Positions 20,483 to 27,369 of a stretch of 56,203 bases of DNA are shown here, piece by piece; the stretch's first letter is position 1, and each line of letters begins with the position of its first letter. Below the pieces are notes generated by a model. That model was not told the origin of the DNA and did not search any database. It worked only from the letters and a program-made list of their open reading frames with translations. The DNA comes from Fuscovulum blasticum DSM 2131 (GTDB taxonomy: Bacteria > Pseudomonadota > Alphaproteobacteria > Rhodobacterales > Rhodobacteraceae), in contig NZ_PZKE01000016.1 in NCBI RefSeq assembly GCF_003034965.1, positions 1 through 56,203 on the forward strand. Direction: 5' to 3'. Both the position numbers and the translations under genes were made by a program.

Positions 20483-20802
20483 GTGGTTTCCTTTTGCCCG
20501 GGCACACAGCAGGCATCGCCAGGGGGGGATTTCAGGGTGGCAACGAATGTTGTCAGAGGAATCAGCGAGGACGGGTTCAGCGCGTAACAGACGCGGGGTC
20601 CGTCGATCTCGCCGGTGATGATCCCCGCGGCCCTGAGGATACGCAGGTGTTCCGACACCGTGGACTGCGCCAGACCGACGGCATCCACGATGTCCCCTCC
20701 CATGCAGCCGGGTGTCGACAGCAGCAGGCGAAGGATGCGCAGACGCGCCGGATGCGCCAGCGCCTTCGCCAGTTCCGCGATTTCATTGTCACTATACGGC
20801 AT
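20479..20802 (-). CDS. arsR: ArsR family metalloregulator
   Basis: 107 aa. Winged-helix repressor: [14 protein letters not shown], then [20 protein letters not shown] as the recognition region and [13 protein letters not shown] as the wing. Cysteines are at 33, 72, 98 and 99. The C-terminal Cys98-Cys99 pair recalls the ArsR type that binds As(III) near the C-terminus, rather than the ELCVCDL type; which third cysteine completes the site is inference. The start has AAGGA upstream, and an inverted repeat lies 14 bases before the ATG, as expected for autoregulation. Confidence 0.93.
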   Translation of the reverse strand: MPYSDNEIAELAKALAHPARLRILRLLLSTPGCMGGDIVDAVGLAQSTVSEHLRILRAAGIITGEIDGPRVCYALNPSSLIPLTTFVATLKSPPGDACCVPGQKETT

Positions 20803-20815
20803 GGTTCGTCCTTTT

Positions 20816-20833
20816 TATCGTAAATCGACGATA
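20816..20833. promoter_or_regulatory. arsO: Probable ArsR operator
   Basis: TATCGT (20816-20821) and ACGATA (20828-20833) form a perfect inverted repeat with a six-base spacer, 14 bases upstream of the arsR ATG in an A/T-rich stretch. ACGAT recurs at 20835-20839. Position and symmetry fit an ArsR dimer site that blocks the arsR-acr3-arsC promoter until arsenite binds. Confidence 0.65.
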
Positions 20834-21026
20834 GACGATTATTTGCACTTGAGCAACAGCTTTCCCGGCAGACGGTCACAAGCGGATGAACCCGCAGGGC
20901 GCCTTTCGGTGCCATGACAAAACATGAGCAGCGGCAGAGAAGGCCCACCCTCTCTGCCGTTCGCCCCGAAGCGCCCTGCACGGAAACTTTCTGCTTCCGC
21001 ACGACCGATGAATTGCCGTCCGCTCT

Positions 21027-21881
21027 TCAGCGCGCGGGCGGCAGGATCACCCGATGTTCGGTCTGCCCCCTGGCGATGCCCTTCGCCATGAAGGTCTGCC
21101 CTGCCGCCGGGTAAGTGGCGCGGGCGGGGGCGTCCATGTCCTGCAAGGCGGTGGTGCAATAAAGCGTGTCGCCGCCGAAGGCCGGGCAACTGGTGTGCGG
21201 CGCGTCAAAGCCCACGCTGCGCAGGCGGCTACCGTCCGGCGCATAGGCCGAGACGCGGGCCGCGCCCCATTCGGCCAGCCACATCACCCCGGAGGCGTCG
21301 ATGACCGCGCCATCGGGGTTCAGCCCCTCGGCGGTCAGGTCCAGAAACAGCTCTGGCCGGCCCGAGGGCCAGCCCTCGGCATCCAGCGCCACGCGCATGA
21401 CCTGTCCGGTCACCGTATCGGCAAAGCGGGCGCTACGGCCGTCGGGGGCAAAGCAGATCGCGTTCGGGATGGTGATCCGCGGGAACAGGCAGCGCAGTTC
21501 GCCGCGAAACCAGCGCCAGATCGCCCCTGCCCCGGCTTCCGCCCGTTTGCCCATGGTGCCGATCCAGAAGCCGCCCTGCGGATCGGCCCGGCCATCGTTC
21601 GAGCGGGTCTTGGCATTGCCCGCGTCCAGATCCACCACGGGCTGGCTGTCGCCGCTGACAAGATCGAAGCGGAAGAGCGCCCGTTCACTGGCGATCAGCA
21701 GGTTGTCACGGTCCAGCCAGCCGGCGGCGGACACCAGGTCGGGAAAGACCCAGTCGCGCGGGCCATCGGCATCGCGCGTCAGCAGGCGGCGGCCCAGAAT
21801 GTCGAACCAGAACAACTGGCCGCGCAAGGGGTGCCAGAGCGGGCCTTCGCCCAGTTCGCAAGGACGGGAATCGAAGATCAT
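21027..21881 (-). CDS. SMP-30/gluconolactonase family sugar lactonase
   Basis: 284 aa six-bladed beta-propeller. [10 protein letters not shown] (residues 9-18) supplies the metal-binding glutamate; [29 protein letters not shown] and [12 protein letters not shown] hold the other metal ligands of regucalcin-like lactonases. In this operon it most likely opens D-galactono-lactone to galactonate. Its start overlaps the dgoA stop by 4 bases. Last gene of the galactose operon. Confidence 0.88.
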   Translation of the reverse strand: MIFDSRPCELGEGPLWHPLRGQLFWFDILGRRLLTRDADGPRDWVFPDLVSAAGWLDRDNLLIASERALFRFDLVSGDSQPVVDLDAGNAKTRSNDGRADPQGGFWIGTMGKRAEAGAGAIWRWFRGELRCLFPRITIPNAICFAPDGRSARFADTVTGQVMRVALDAEGWPSGRPELFLDLTAEGLNPDGAVIDASGVMWLAEWGAARVSAYAPDGSRLRSVGFDAPHTSCPAFGGDTLYCTTALQDMDAPARATYPAAGQTFMAKGIARGQTEHRVILPPAR

Positions 21882-22483
21882 CGCAGGGCCTCGTCATAAG
21901 CGGCGACCAGGGCGCGGGCGCGCTGGCCCACTTCGGCGGCAGACAGTCCGGGGGTGTAAAGCGCGGTGCCGATGCCGAAGCCGTCGGCCCCGGCCTGAAG
22001 CCACAGGCCCAGATTTCCGGCCCCTGCCCCGCCCACGGCATAAAGCGGGGTGGCCGGCGGCAGCACGGCGCGCAGTGCCTTCAACCCCTCGGGGCCGATC
22101 AGGTTGCCGGGAAACAGCTTCAGCCCGGTTGCCCCGGCGGCCAGCGCCGCAAAAGCCTCGGTCGGGGTCATCACGCCGGGCCAGCTTTGCAGGCCCAGAC
22201 GGCGGGTTTCCGCGATCACCGCCGCATCGGTATTGGGTGAGACGATGATCCGCCCGCCTGCCGCCGCCACCTCGGCCACCTGGGCGGGCGTCAGCACCGT
22301 GCCCGCGCCGATCAGCGCAACCTCGCCAAAGGCCCGCGCCATGGCGGCGATGGACGACACCGGCTGCGGCGAATTCAGCGGCACCTCGATCGTGGCGATC
22401 CCGGCCTCGATCAGCGCACTGGCCACCGGAAGGGCATCTTCGGGCGGCAGGCCGCGCAGGATGGCGATGATCGGGCGGGTCAT
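21878..22483 (-). CDS. dgoA: 2-dehydro-3-deoxy-6-phosphogalactonate aldolase
   Basis: 201 aa, class I aldolase of the KDPG/KHG/KDPGal group. [20 protein letters not shown] at the start is typical of Dgo[23 protein letters not shown] contains the Schiff-base loop region and [21 protein letters not shown] the lysine-containing KLFP motif. It splits 2-keto-3-deoxy-6-phosphogalactonate into pyruvate and glyceraldehyde 3-phosphate. ATG 22483 overlaps the dgoK stop by 4 bases. The choice of galactonate over gluconate substrate rests on the DgoK neighbour. Confidence 0.9.
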   Translation of the reverse strand: MTRPIIAILRGLPPEDALPVASALIEAGIATIEVPLNSPQPVSSIAAMARAFGEVALIGAGTVLTPAQVAEVAAAGGRIIVSPNTDAAVIAETRRLGLQSWPGVMTPTEAFAALAAGATGLKLFPGNLIGPEGLKALRAVLPPATPLYAVGGAGAGNLGLWLQAGADGFGIGTALYTPGLSAAEVGQRARALVAAYDEALR

Positions 22484-23379
22484 GCGGCTGCTCCTTTCAA
22501 CGCGCCGGAGGCCAGCGCCAGCCCGGCAAGGGTGCAATCGGTGGCCGGCAGCACCCGCGCCGTGGCGCCCTGTGCCGCCAGCCCGCGCGCGTAAAGCCCG
22601 CACAGCCGGTCAGCCCCGATCAGCAGGATCGGCAGGCCCAGCCACCAAGGCCGTGCCGCCGCAAGTTCGGCGCCGATCAGCAGCCCGGACAGCCGCGACC
22701 GCGCCGCCGCACCGGACAGCCCGGACAGCAACCCTTCGGCCCGCAGCCGGAACAGCAGCGCCATCAGCCGCTCGGGGCGGCTGGCGCCTTCGGCAAGGCC
22801 GGCATCAAAGGCGCTGTCGTCCCAACCTTCGGAAAGGCCATGGCGAAGCACCGACTGTTCGCTGAGCAGCGCGAACAGCTCGCCCGTCAGGAAGGTCTGG
22901 AAGCTGACCACCTCGCCCGCACTGACCTGCGCCCATTTGGAATGCGTGCCCGGCAGGCAGACCGCGCCGTCGAACCCCGGATGCAGCGTCAGCGCCCCGG
23001 CGATCTGGGTTTCCTCGCCGCGCATCACATCGGCCGGCACGGACTGCGCCAGCCCCGGCACGATCTGGACAGCGATCCGCCGGTCCTGCACCGGCACCGC
23101 CGCCAGCGCCCCTGCCGCCACCGGCGCACAGGGCACCTGCCGATAGGGCACCTCGTGCCAGCCCTGCCGGCTGCCCACCATGCCACAGGCCAGCACTGGC
23201 GTGACACCGGACCCCAGCCAGCCCCCGATCAGCCGCAGCAGGGCCGGTTCGAACCCGGCCCGGTCCAGCCGCCCCATGCCTTCGTCCGAGGCGGCTTCGG
23301 CGCGCACGCCGTCCGGCCCCATGGCCCAGGCGCGCAACCGCGTGGTGCCCCAGTCAACCGCGATCCAGTCTGCTTTCAT
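22480..23379 (-). CDS. dgoK: 2-dehydro-3-deoxygalactonokinase
   Basis: 299 aa, ASKHA-fold sugar kinase. [18 protein letters not shown] is the DgoK N-terminal phosphate motif; [28 protein letters not shown] and [13 protein letters not shown] are family landmarks, and [20 protein letters not shown] (in parts) forms the C-terminal adenosine site. It phosphorylates 2-keto-3-deoxygalactonate, feeding DgoA. Start at ATG 23379; the stop of the SDR gene overlaps it by 4 bases. Upstream reading beyond this start is the SDR gene in another frame. Confidence 0.92.
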   Translation of the reverse strand: MKADWIAVDWGTTRLRAWAMGPDGVRAEAASDEGMGRLDRAGFEPALLRLIGGWLGSGVTPVLACGMVGSRQGWHEVPYRQVPCAPVAAGALAAVPVQDRRIAVQIVPGLAQSVPADVMRGEETQIAGALTLHPGFDGAVCLPGTHSKWAQVSAGEVVSFQTFLTGELFALLSEQSVLRHGLSEGWDDSAFDAGLAEGASRPERLMALLFRLRAEGLLSGLSGAAARSRLSGLLIGAELAAARPWWLGLPILLIGADRLCGLYARGLAAQGATARVLPATDCTLAGLALASGALKGAAA

Positions 23380-24140
23380 CCGGTCACCACCACGCCGCCG
23401 TCGATCACCAGCGCCTGCCCCGTCATCGCCTTCGAGGCGGAAGACGAAAGGAACAGGCAGCCGCCGACCATATCCTCGGGCTCCAGCGCATCGGGCAGAC
23501 ATTGCCGCGCCAGATGCGCCGCCAGCCCTTCGGGCGTGACCCAAAGATCCTTCTGCTTCTGCGTCAGCACCCAGCCGGGGGCCAGCGCATTGACGCGAAT
23601 CCGGTCGGGGCCGAATTCGCGGGCAAGGCTGCGGGTCAGGCCGTTGATGGCGGAATTCGCCGCCGTATAGACCGGATAACCCGCGTTCCCCATCATGTAG
23701 CTGATCGAGGAGAAGTTGATGATCGCCCCGCCCCCGGCTGCCTGCATAGCGGGAATCACCGCCTGCGCGGCAAAGAAATAGGCCTTCAGATTGATGGCGA
23801 TGGACCAATCGAAGAACGCCTCGTCGGTCTCAAGCGTCTTGTGGCGCTGGTCATTGGCGGCGTTGTTCACCAGCACGGTGATCGGGCCATGGGCGGCGGC
23901 GGCCTGATCCAGCGCCCCGCGCAAGGCCGCCAGATGGGTGATGTCGCAGGGCAGGAACAGGGGGCGGTTGCCGGTTTCCTGCGCCATCCGATCACAAAAC
24001 GCCGCGCCGTCGCGACGCTGGCAGAAGGCCACCCGGGCGCCCTGCCGCAGGAAGCCCTCGGTCAGCGCCGCCCCGATGCCGGACCCGCCGCCGGTGACAA
24101 AGACCGAAGCGCCGCTCAGGTCGGGGTAGATCGGGGTCAT
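23376..24140 (-). CDS. SDR family oxidoreductase, probable sugar (galactose) dehydrogenase with altered active site
   Basis: 254 aa. Short-chain dehydrogenase: TGGGSGIG (residues 16-23) binds NAD(P), VNNAAN is at 91-96, and the catalytic serine is near 145. The expected YxxxK motif reads Y158-T-A-A-N162, so the catalytic lysine is replaced by asparagine; the codon is AAT. The C-terminal LSSSASKAMTGQALVIDGGV is intact. As first gene of the operon with DgoK, DgoA and a lactonase, it would oxidise D-galactose to galactonolactone in the De Ley-Doudoroff route. ATG 24140 is preceded by GGGAG. Activity is uncertain because of the Lys-to-Asn change. Confidence 0.8.
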   Translation of the reverse strand: MTPIYPDLSGASVFVTGGGSGIGAALTEGFLRQGARVAFCQRRDGAAFCDRMAQETGNRPLFLPCDITHLAALRGALDQAAAAHGPITVLVNNAANDQRHKTLETDEAFFDWSIAINLKAYFFAAQAVIPAMQAAGGGAIINFSSISYMMGNAGYPVYTAANSAINGLTRSLAREFGPDRIRVNALAPGWVLTQKQKDLWVTPEGLAAHLARQCLPDALEPEDMVGGCLFLSSSASKAMTGQALVIDGGVVVTG

Positions 24141-24212
24141 CGCTGGCTCTCCCATGTCAGCAGGCGGCATCGGGTCTGGGGCGCATCCGGCCCCGGTCCG
24201 AAGTTCCATTAT

Positions 24213-24239
24213 TTGAAACTAATTCTTGAATATTGAAAC
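24213..24239. promoter_or_regulatory. A/T-rich operator-promoter region with TTGAAWM repeats
   Basis: In the 147 bases between the SDR gene and the IclR gene there is a conspicuous A/T-rich island. TTGAAAC occurs at 24213-24219 and 24233-24239, with TTGAATA at 24226-24232 between them. The direct repeats in a divergent promoter region next to an IclR gene make it the best candidate for the regulator's binding site. No exact consensus is claimed. Confidence 0.4.
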
Positions 24240-24287
24240 CATGCCGCACAGACTTGGCCCTGTCAACGGGCCAGGGGGAACAGGGCG

Positions 24288-25073
24288 ATGGCAAGCGGCG
24301 CAGGGGCGGATGGAACGGTCGGCAAGGCGCTTGAGGTGCTGGACAGGGTTGCCGCCCATGGCCGCCCGGTGCGGTTTTCGGACCTGCTGGCCGAAAGCGC
24401 CTATCCCAAGGCCACGCTTTACCGCCTGCTGCAGACGCTGGTGCATCAGGGGCTGCTGACGCAGGACGATGCCACCGGCAGCTACCGCCCCGGCCTGCGC
24501 CTGCTGCGGCTGGCCCATGCGGCCTGGGCAACCGCATCCCTTGCGCCGATTGCCCGGCCCTGGCTGGACACGCTGGCCATGGAAACCGGCGAGACGGTCC
24601 ATCTGGCGCAGCTTGATCAGGGACAGGTGCTGTATGTGGACAAGCGCAATGCCGCGCGCCCGGTCGAGATGTATTCCTCGGCAGGCAAGGTTGGCCCGGC
24701 CTATTGCACCGGGGTTGGCAAGGCGATGCTGGCCTTCCTGCCGCCCGCCGCCCTGCCCGGCGTGCTGGCGCGGCAAAGTTTCCACCGCTTCACGCCGGCC
24801 ACGCTGGACAGCGCCGAGAAGCTGACCGCCGAACTGGCGGAAATCCGGACCCGCGGCCACGCCTTCGACCGCGAAGAGCATGAGCCCGGCATCATCTGCT
24901 GCGCGGTACCGATCCTGACGCGCGGCGGGCGGGTGATCGGGGCGCTGTCCGTCACCTCGACCACCGCGCGCAGCACGCTGGAAACCCTTGCCGCCGGGGC
25001 CGGCCGGTTGCGCGAGGTGGCGGCGCAGATCGCCGCCGCCGCCGAAGACTGGCAGTTCCCCGAAGCCGGCTGA
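24288..25073 (+). CDS. IclR family transcriptional regulator
   Basis: 261 aa. N-terminal winged helix: VGKALEVLDRVAAHGRPVRF, then LLAESAYPKATLYRLLQTLV as recognition helix region. The C-terminal effector domain shows GETVHLAQLDQGQVLYVDKR, YCTGVGKAMLAFLPP and HEPGIICCAVPIL, all typical of IclR proteins. It is divergent from the galactose/galactonate operon and is the obvious local regulator; the effector is probably galactose, galactonate or a 2-keto-3-deoxy intermediate (inference). GGGGGAACAGGG lies upstream of the ATG. Confidence 0.9.
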   Translation: MASGAGADGTVGKALEVLDRVAAHGRPVRFSDLLAESAYPKATLYRLLQTLVHQGLLTQDDATGSYRPGLRLLRLAHAAWATASLAPIARPWLDTLAMETGETVHLAQLDQGQVLYVDKRNAARPVEMYSSAGKVGPAYCTGVGKAMLAFLPPAALPGVLARQSFHRFTPATLDSAEKLTAELAEIRTRGHAFDREEHEPGIICCAVPILTRGGRVIGALSVTSTTARSTLETLAAGAGRLREVAAQIAAAAEDWQFPEAG

Positions 25074-25077
25074 CCCG

Positions 25078-25587
25078 TCAGCCCCCGGCCAGAAGCCGCG
25101 CCTCCAGCGCGTCGAAGGCGGCAATCTGGGCCGGGATCAACTGGCGCTGCGCATCGCGGCCCAGATAGACCTTGAACAGGCAGGCCCCATCCTGGCCATA
25201 GACCTGCACCGACCGCGTTTCCGACGCGAACAGCCGGCGCCGGACAAAGGCCACATGGGCCGCCGTCGCCAGGTGCAGATGGCCGCTCGTGGGCTTGCCC
25301 CTGAAGTTGTACATGCCCTGCGCAACCGTGCCGCCGCCCAAGGGCGCCTTGACCTCAAGGATCACCGGCCCGGTGTTGACGATGAAGGTCACCTCGCCCC
25401 AAGCGGCGATGTCATCCAGCGCGGCCACCATATGGCGGCCCGGCAGCAGCGTCACCTCGCCTGGCGGCAGGGCTTTCAACACGTCCAGCGGGGTGACCCC
25501 GGCACTGCGGGCAATATCTTCCAGCGCGGCCATCGGCTGGGCGGCAAGGGCCTCGGCCAGGGTGGGACGGGTGTCGATCAGTGTCAT
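25078..25587 (-). CDS. hutX: Heme utilisation protein HutX/ChuX family
   Basis: 169 aa. Cytoplasmic heme-binding carrier that hands heme to degradation enzymes. Recognisable segments are DVLKALPPGEVTLLPGRHM, WGEVTFIVNTGPVILEVKAPL, GMYNFRGKPTSGHLHL and GQDGACLFKVYLGRD, matching HutX/ChuX. The ATG at 25587 has AAGGAGACC upstream, and only two bases separate it from the hutW stop, so the genes are co-transcribed. The end lies 4 bases from the convergent IclR gene. No hutZ is present in the window. Confidence 0.88.
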   Translation of the reverse strand: MTLIDTRPTLAEALAAQPMAALEDIARSAGVTPLDVLKALPPGEVTLLPGRHMVAALDDIAAWGEVTFIVNTGPVILEVKAPLGGGTVAQGMYNFRGKPTSGHLHLATAAHVAFVRRRLFASETRSVQVYGQDGACLFKVYLGRDAQRQLIPAQIAAFDALEARLLAGG

Positions 25588-25589
25588 TT

Positions 25590-26987
25590 TCAGGTCTCCT
25601 TCAGATCGGGGTGCTGGCCCAGGCAGCCGGTCAGGCGTGCGGTCATCGGCACCTGCCAGAACCGCCCGGCCCGCGTCAGCCGCCAGGCGCCATGTTCGGG
25701 TTGCAACAGCCCGGCTTCGGCCCATTGCGTCAGAAGCGGGGCCAGATGGGCCTCAATCGTGCGGGAGGGCGCCCCGCAAAGCCGCCGCAAGGCCGCCTCG
25801 ACCGGGCGCAGGTCCAGCCGCCCACGCTCCATCCCCGCCTTGACCGCATTGACCACCGGCGCCGACCGCGCGTGCCGCATCAGGCCGCGCACCAGCCCGG
25901 CCCCGTGGGCGGTGGCGAATTCGGTCAGGACCGGCGTGTTGCGGTAGCTGAGGCCCCGCAGCGACCCGCCGCCCCCCGCACCGAAGGCCAGACATTCCGC
26001 CCCGGTCTTCACCGCCAGATTGTAGACATTGCGTTCACGCAGCCCGCCCTGCCAGTGACTGGTCGAGATCGGCGTCCAGCCCTCTGCCTCGGCGGCCTCT
26101 TCTCCGGCCGCGAAGAACCGGCCCAGATCGGATGGCCCGGCGGGCGTCATCTTGCCCTTCTCCATCGCCGTCAGCAGCGGTGTGCCGGGGATCAGGTTCA
26201 GCGAATACAGATCCAGCCCGTGCAGCCCGATCTGCGCGCACATCGCGACATCGGCCGCCACATCCGCCGGCGTCTGCCGGGGCAGGCCATAGATAAGGTC
26301 AACCACAATGGCGGCGCTGTCCAGCGCAACCAGCCCCTCCAGCGTGGCAATCAGCTCGGCCCGGCTTGCCTTGCGGCCCAGCGGGCGGCGGATTGCCTCG
26401 GAAAAACTTTGCACCCCCAGCGACACCCGGTTCACCCCGGCCCCGAAAGCCGCCCGCGCCTTGTCCAGACCGAAGGAATGGACCCGCCCTTCCAGCGTGA
26501 TCTCGCAATCGGGGGCCAGCGGCAGGTGGCGGCGGATCGCCTCGACCAGCCGGGCCAGATCGCGTGCGGCCAGGGCGGTTGGCGTGCCGCCCCCCAGATA
26601 GACCGCCTGCAGGGGCGGCCCGTCCCGGGCGGGAGTTTCGGCAAAGGCAGCCATCTGCGCGATCACCGCATCGACATAGGCCGGCCCCTCGGTCGGCCGC
26701 CAGGCGTTCTGGTAGAAGCCGCAGAACAGGCAGTGGTTTTCGCAGAACGGGATATGCACATAGCCGACCGCCCGCGCCTCTCGCGGGCGGGAATGGATCT
26801 GGCGCCACAGGTCCGGCACATGGGCATCGGGCACCGCCGTCATGGCCGCCGCCGGATGCGCCCCGCGCTTGGGCGGAAAGGCCGAGGTCAGGGGATCGCC
26901 GCCAATCGCCGCGAAGAAGGCCTCAAAGGTGGGGGTGGCCTGATCACGGATCGCGGCACCCGGCAGATTGCGCAAGACCTGCGTCAT
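25590..26987 (-). CDS. hutW: Radical SAM heme-degrading methyltransferase HutW/ChuW
   Basis: 465 aa. GYVHIPFCENHCLFCGFYQN carries the CxxxCxxC cluster (Cys82, Cys86, Cys89) for the radical SAM [4Fe-4S]; YLGGGTPTAL, RVSLGVQSFSEAIRR and VDLIYGLPRQT are HemN-like landmarks. The N-terminal DPLTSAFPPKRGAHPAA stretch and the C-terminal winged region (EAGLLQPEHGAWRLTRAGRFW) mark the ChuW/HutW branch, which opens heme anaerobically to release iron, instead of HemN. ATG 26987 has a G-rich site before it; a TTG at 27008 is possible but less likely. A perfect FNR box about 183 bases upstream fits the anaerobic chemistry. Confidence 0.9.
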   Translation of the reverse strand: MTQVLRNLPGAAIRDQATPTFEAFFAAIGGDPLTSAFPPKRGAHPAAAMTAVPDAHVPDLWRQIHSRPREARAVGYVHIPFCENHCLFCGFYQNAWRPTEGPAYVDAVIAQMAAFAETPARDGPPLQAVYLGGGTPTALAARDLARLVEAIRRHLPLAPDCEITLEGRVHSFGLDKARAAFGAGVNRVSLGVQSFSEAIRRPLGRKASRAELIATLEGLVALDSAAIVVDLIYGLPRQTPADVAADVAMCAQIGLHGLDLYSLNLIPGTPLLTAMEKGKMTPAGPSDLGRFFAAGEEAAEAEGWTPISTSHWQGGLRERNVYNLAVKTGAECLAFGAGGGGSLRGLSYRNTPVLTEFATAHGAGLVRGLMRHARSAPVVNAVKAGMERGRLDLRPVEAALRRLCGAPSRTIEAHLAPLLTQWAEAGLLQPEHGAWRLTRAGRFWQVPMTARLTGCLGQHPDLKET

Positions 26988-27067
26988 TGCCCGCCCCCCG
27001 CTGCCCAAAAGGCGCCGGTCGCGGCCCCTTCCTTCCGCCCGCCGGGAAGGTGTGCCAAGAACGTCAT
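26984..27067 (-). CDS. Possible 27-residue leader ORF coupled to hutW
   Basis: Between the FNR box and hutW there is an ATG (27067-27065) with AAGGGAAG six bases before it, opening a frame of 27 codons beginning MTFLAHLPGGRKEG. Its TGA overlaps the hutW ATG by 4 bases (ATGA), as the real gene pairs of this window do. It does not resemble HemP. It may only set hutW translation. Short length and G-rich composition keep confidence low. Confidence 0.3.
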   Translation of the reverse strand: MTFLAHLPGGRKEGAATGAFWAAGGGQ

Positions 27068-27169
27068 GCAGAACTTCCCTTGCCAGTTCGTAGAAAGGGT
27101 CCGCGACCTGGCAAAGGCTGGGTAAGTGGAACGCCTGCCGGTGTTAGGGCAACCGGGCGGACGGAGGAT

Positions 27170-27183
27170 TTGATTCAGATCAA
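27170..27183. promoter_or_regulatory. FNR/FnrL binding site upstream of hutWX
   Basis: TTGATTCAGATCAA is an exact match to the FNR consensus TTGAT-N4-ATCAA. If centred at -41.5 (class II activation) it predicts a leftward start near 27135, and TAACAC at 27146-27141 is a fair -10 box in the right place. The only leftward gene in reach is hutW, and no rightward gene follows, so the target is clear. FnrL control of an oxygen-sensitive radical SAM heme-degradation system makes biological sense. Confidence 0.75.
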
Positions 27184-27288
27184 TTTCCGATAAAAATAAT
27201 CAACAACATGGCTGTGCAAGAGTCTGGCAGGCAGGCAGACGCTTCGCGCCGCGGCTTTTGAAGCCCTCCGCACCAGACGCCCAAACGA

Positions 27289-27317
27289 AAACCCCGGCGC
27301 CTTGCGGGCCGGGGTTT
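27289..27317 (-). terminator. Rho-independent terminator of the opg operon
   Basis: AAACCCCGGC (minus strand, 27317-27308) pairs perfectly with GCCGGGGTTT (27298-27289), followed by TCGTTTGGG. It lies 53 bases past the opgH stop and closes the opgC-opgG-opgH transcript before the hutW promoter. Confidence 0.8.
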
Positions 27318-27369
27318 GCCATGTCGTGTAAGTGCCAGGTTGTGCCCGCGCGTCAGCGCGTCAGCGCCT

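Noticed and set aside
25581-27125. A 514-codon plus-strand frame opposite hutW
   Set aside because: Its translation is low-complexity and Arg/Gly/His/Gln-rich, while the minus strand encodes a radical SAM protein with its iron-sulfur motif in place.
27010-27135. Upstream in-frame extension of hutW with protein-like sequence (containing VADPFYELAREVLHDVLG)
   Set aside because: The frame is open and looks amphipathic, but it has no ATG, GTG or TTG between the upstream TAA and 27008, so it cannot be started in the ordinary way.
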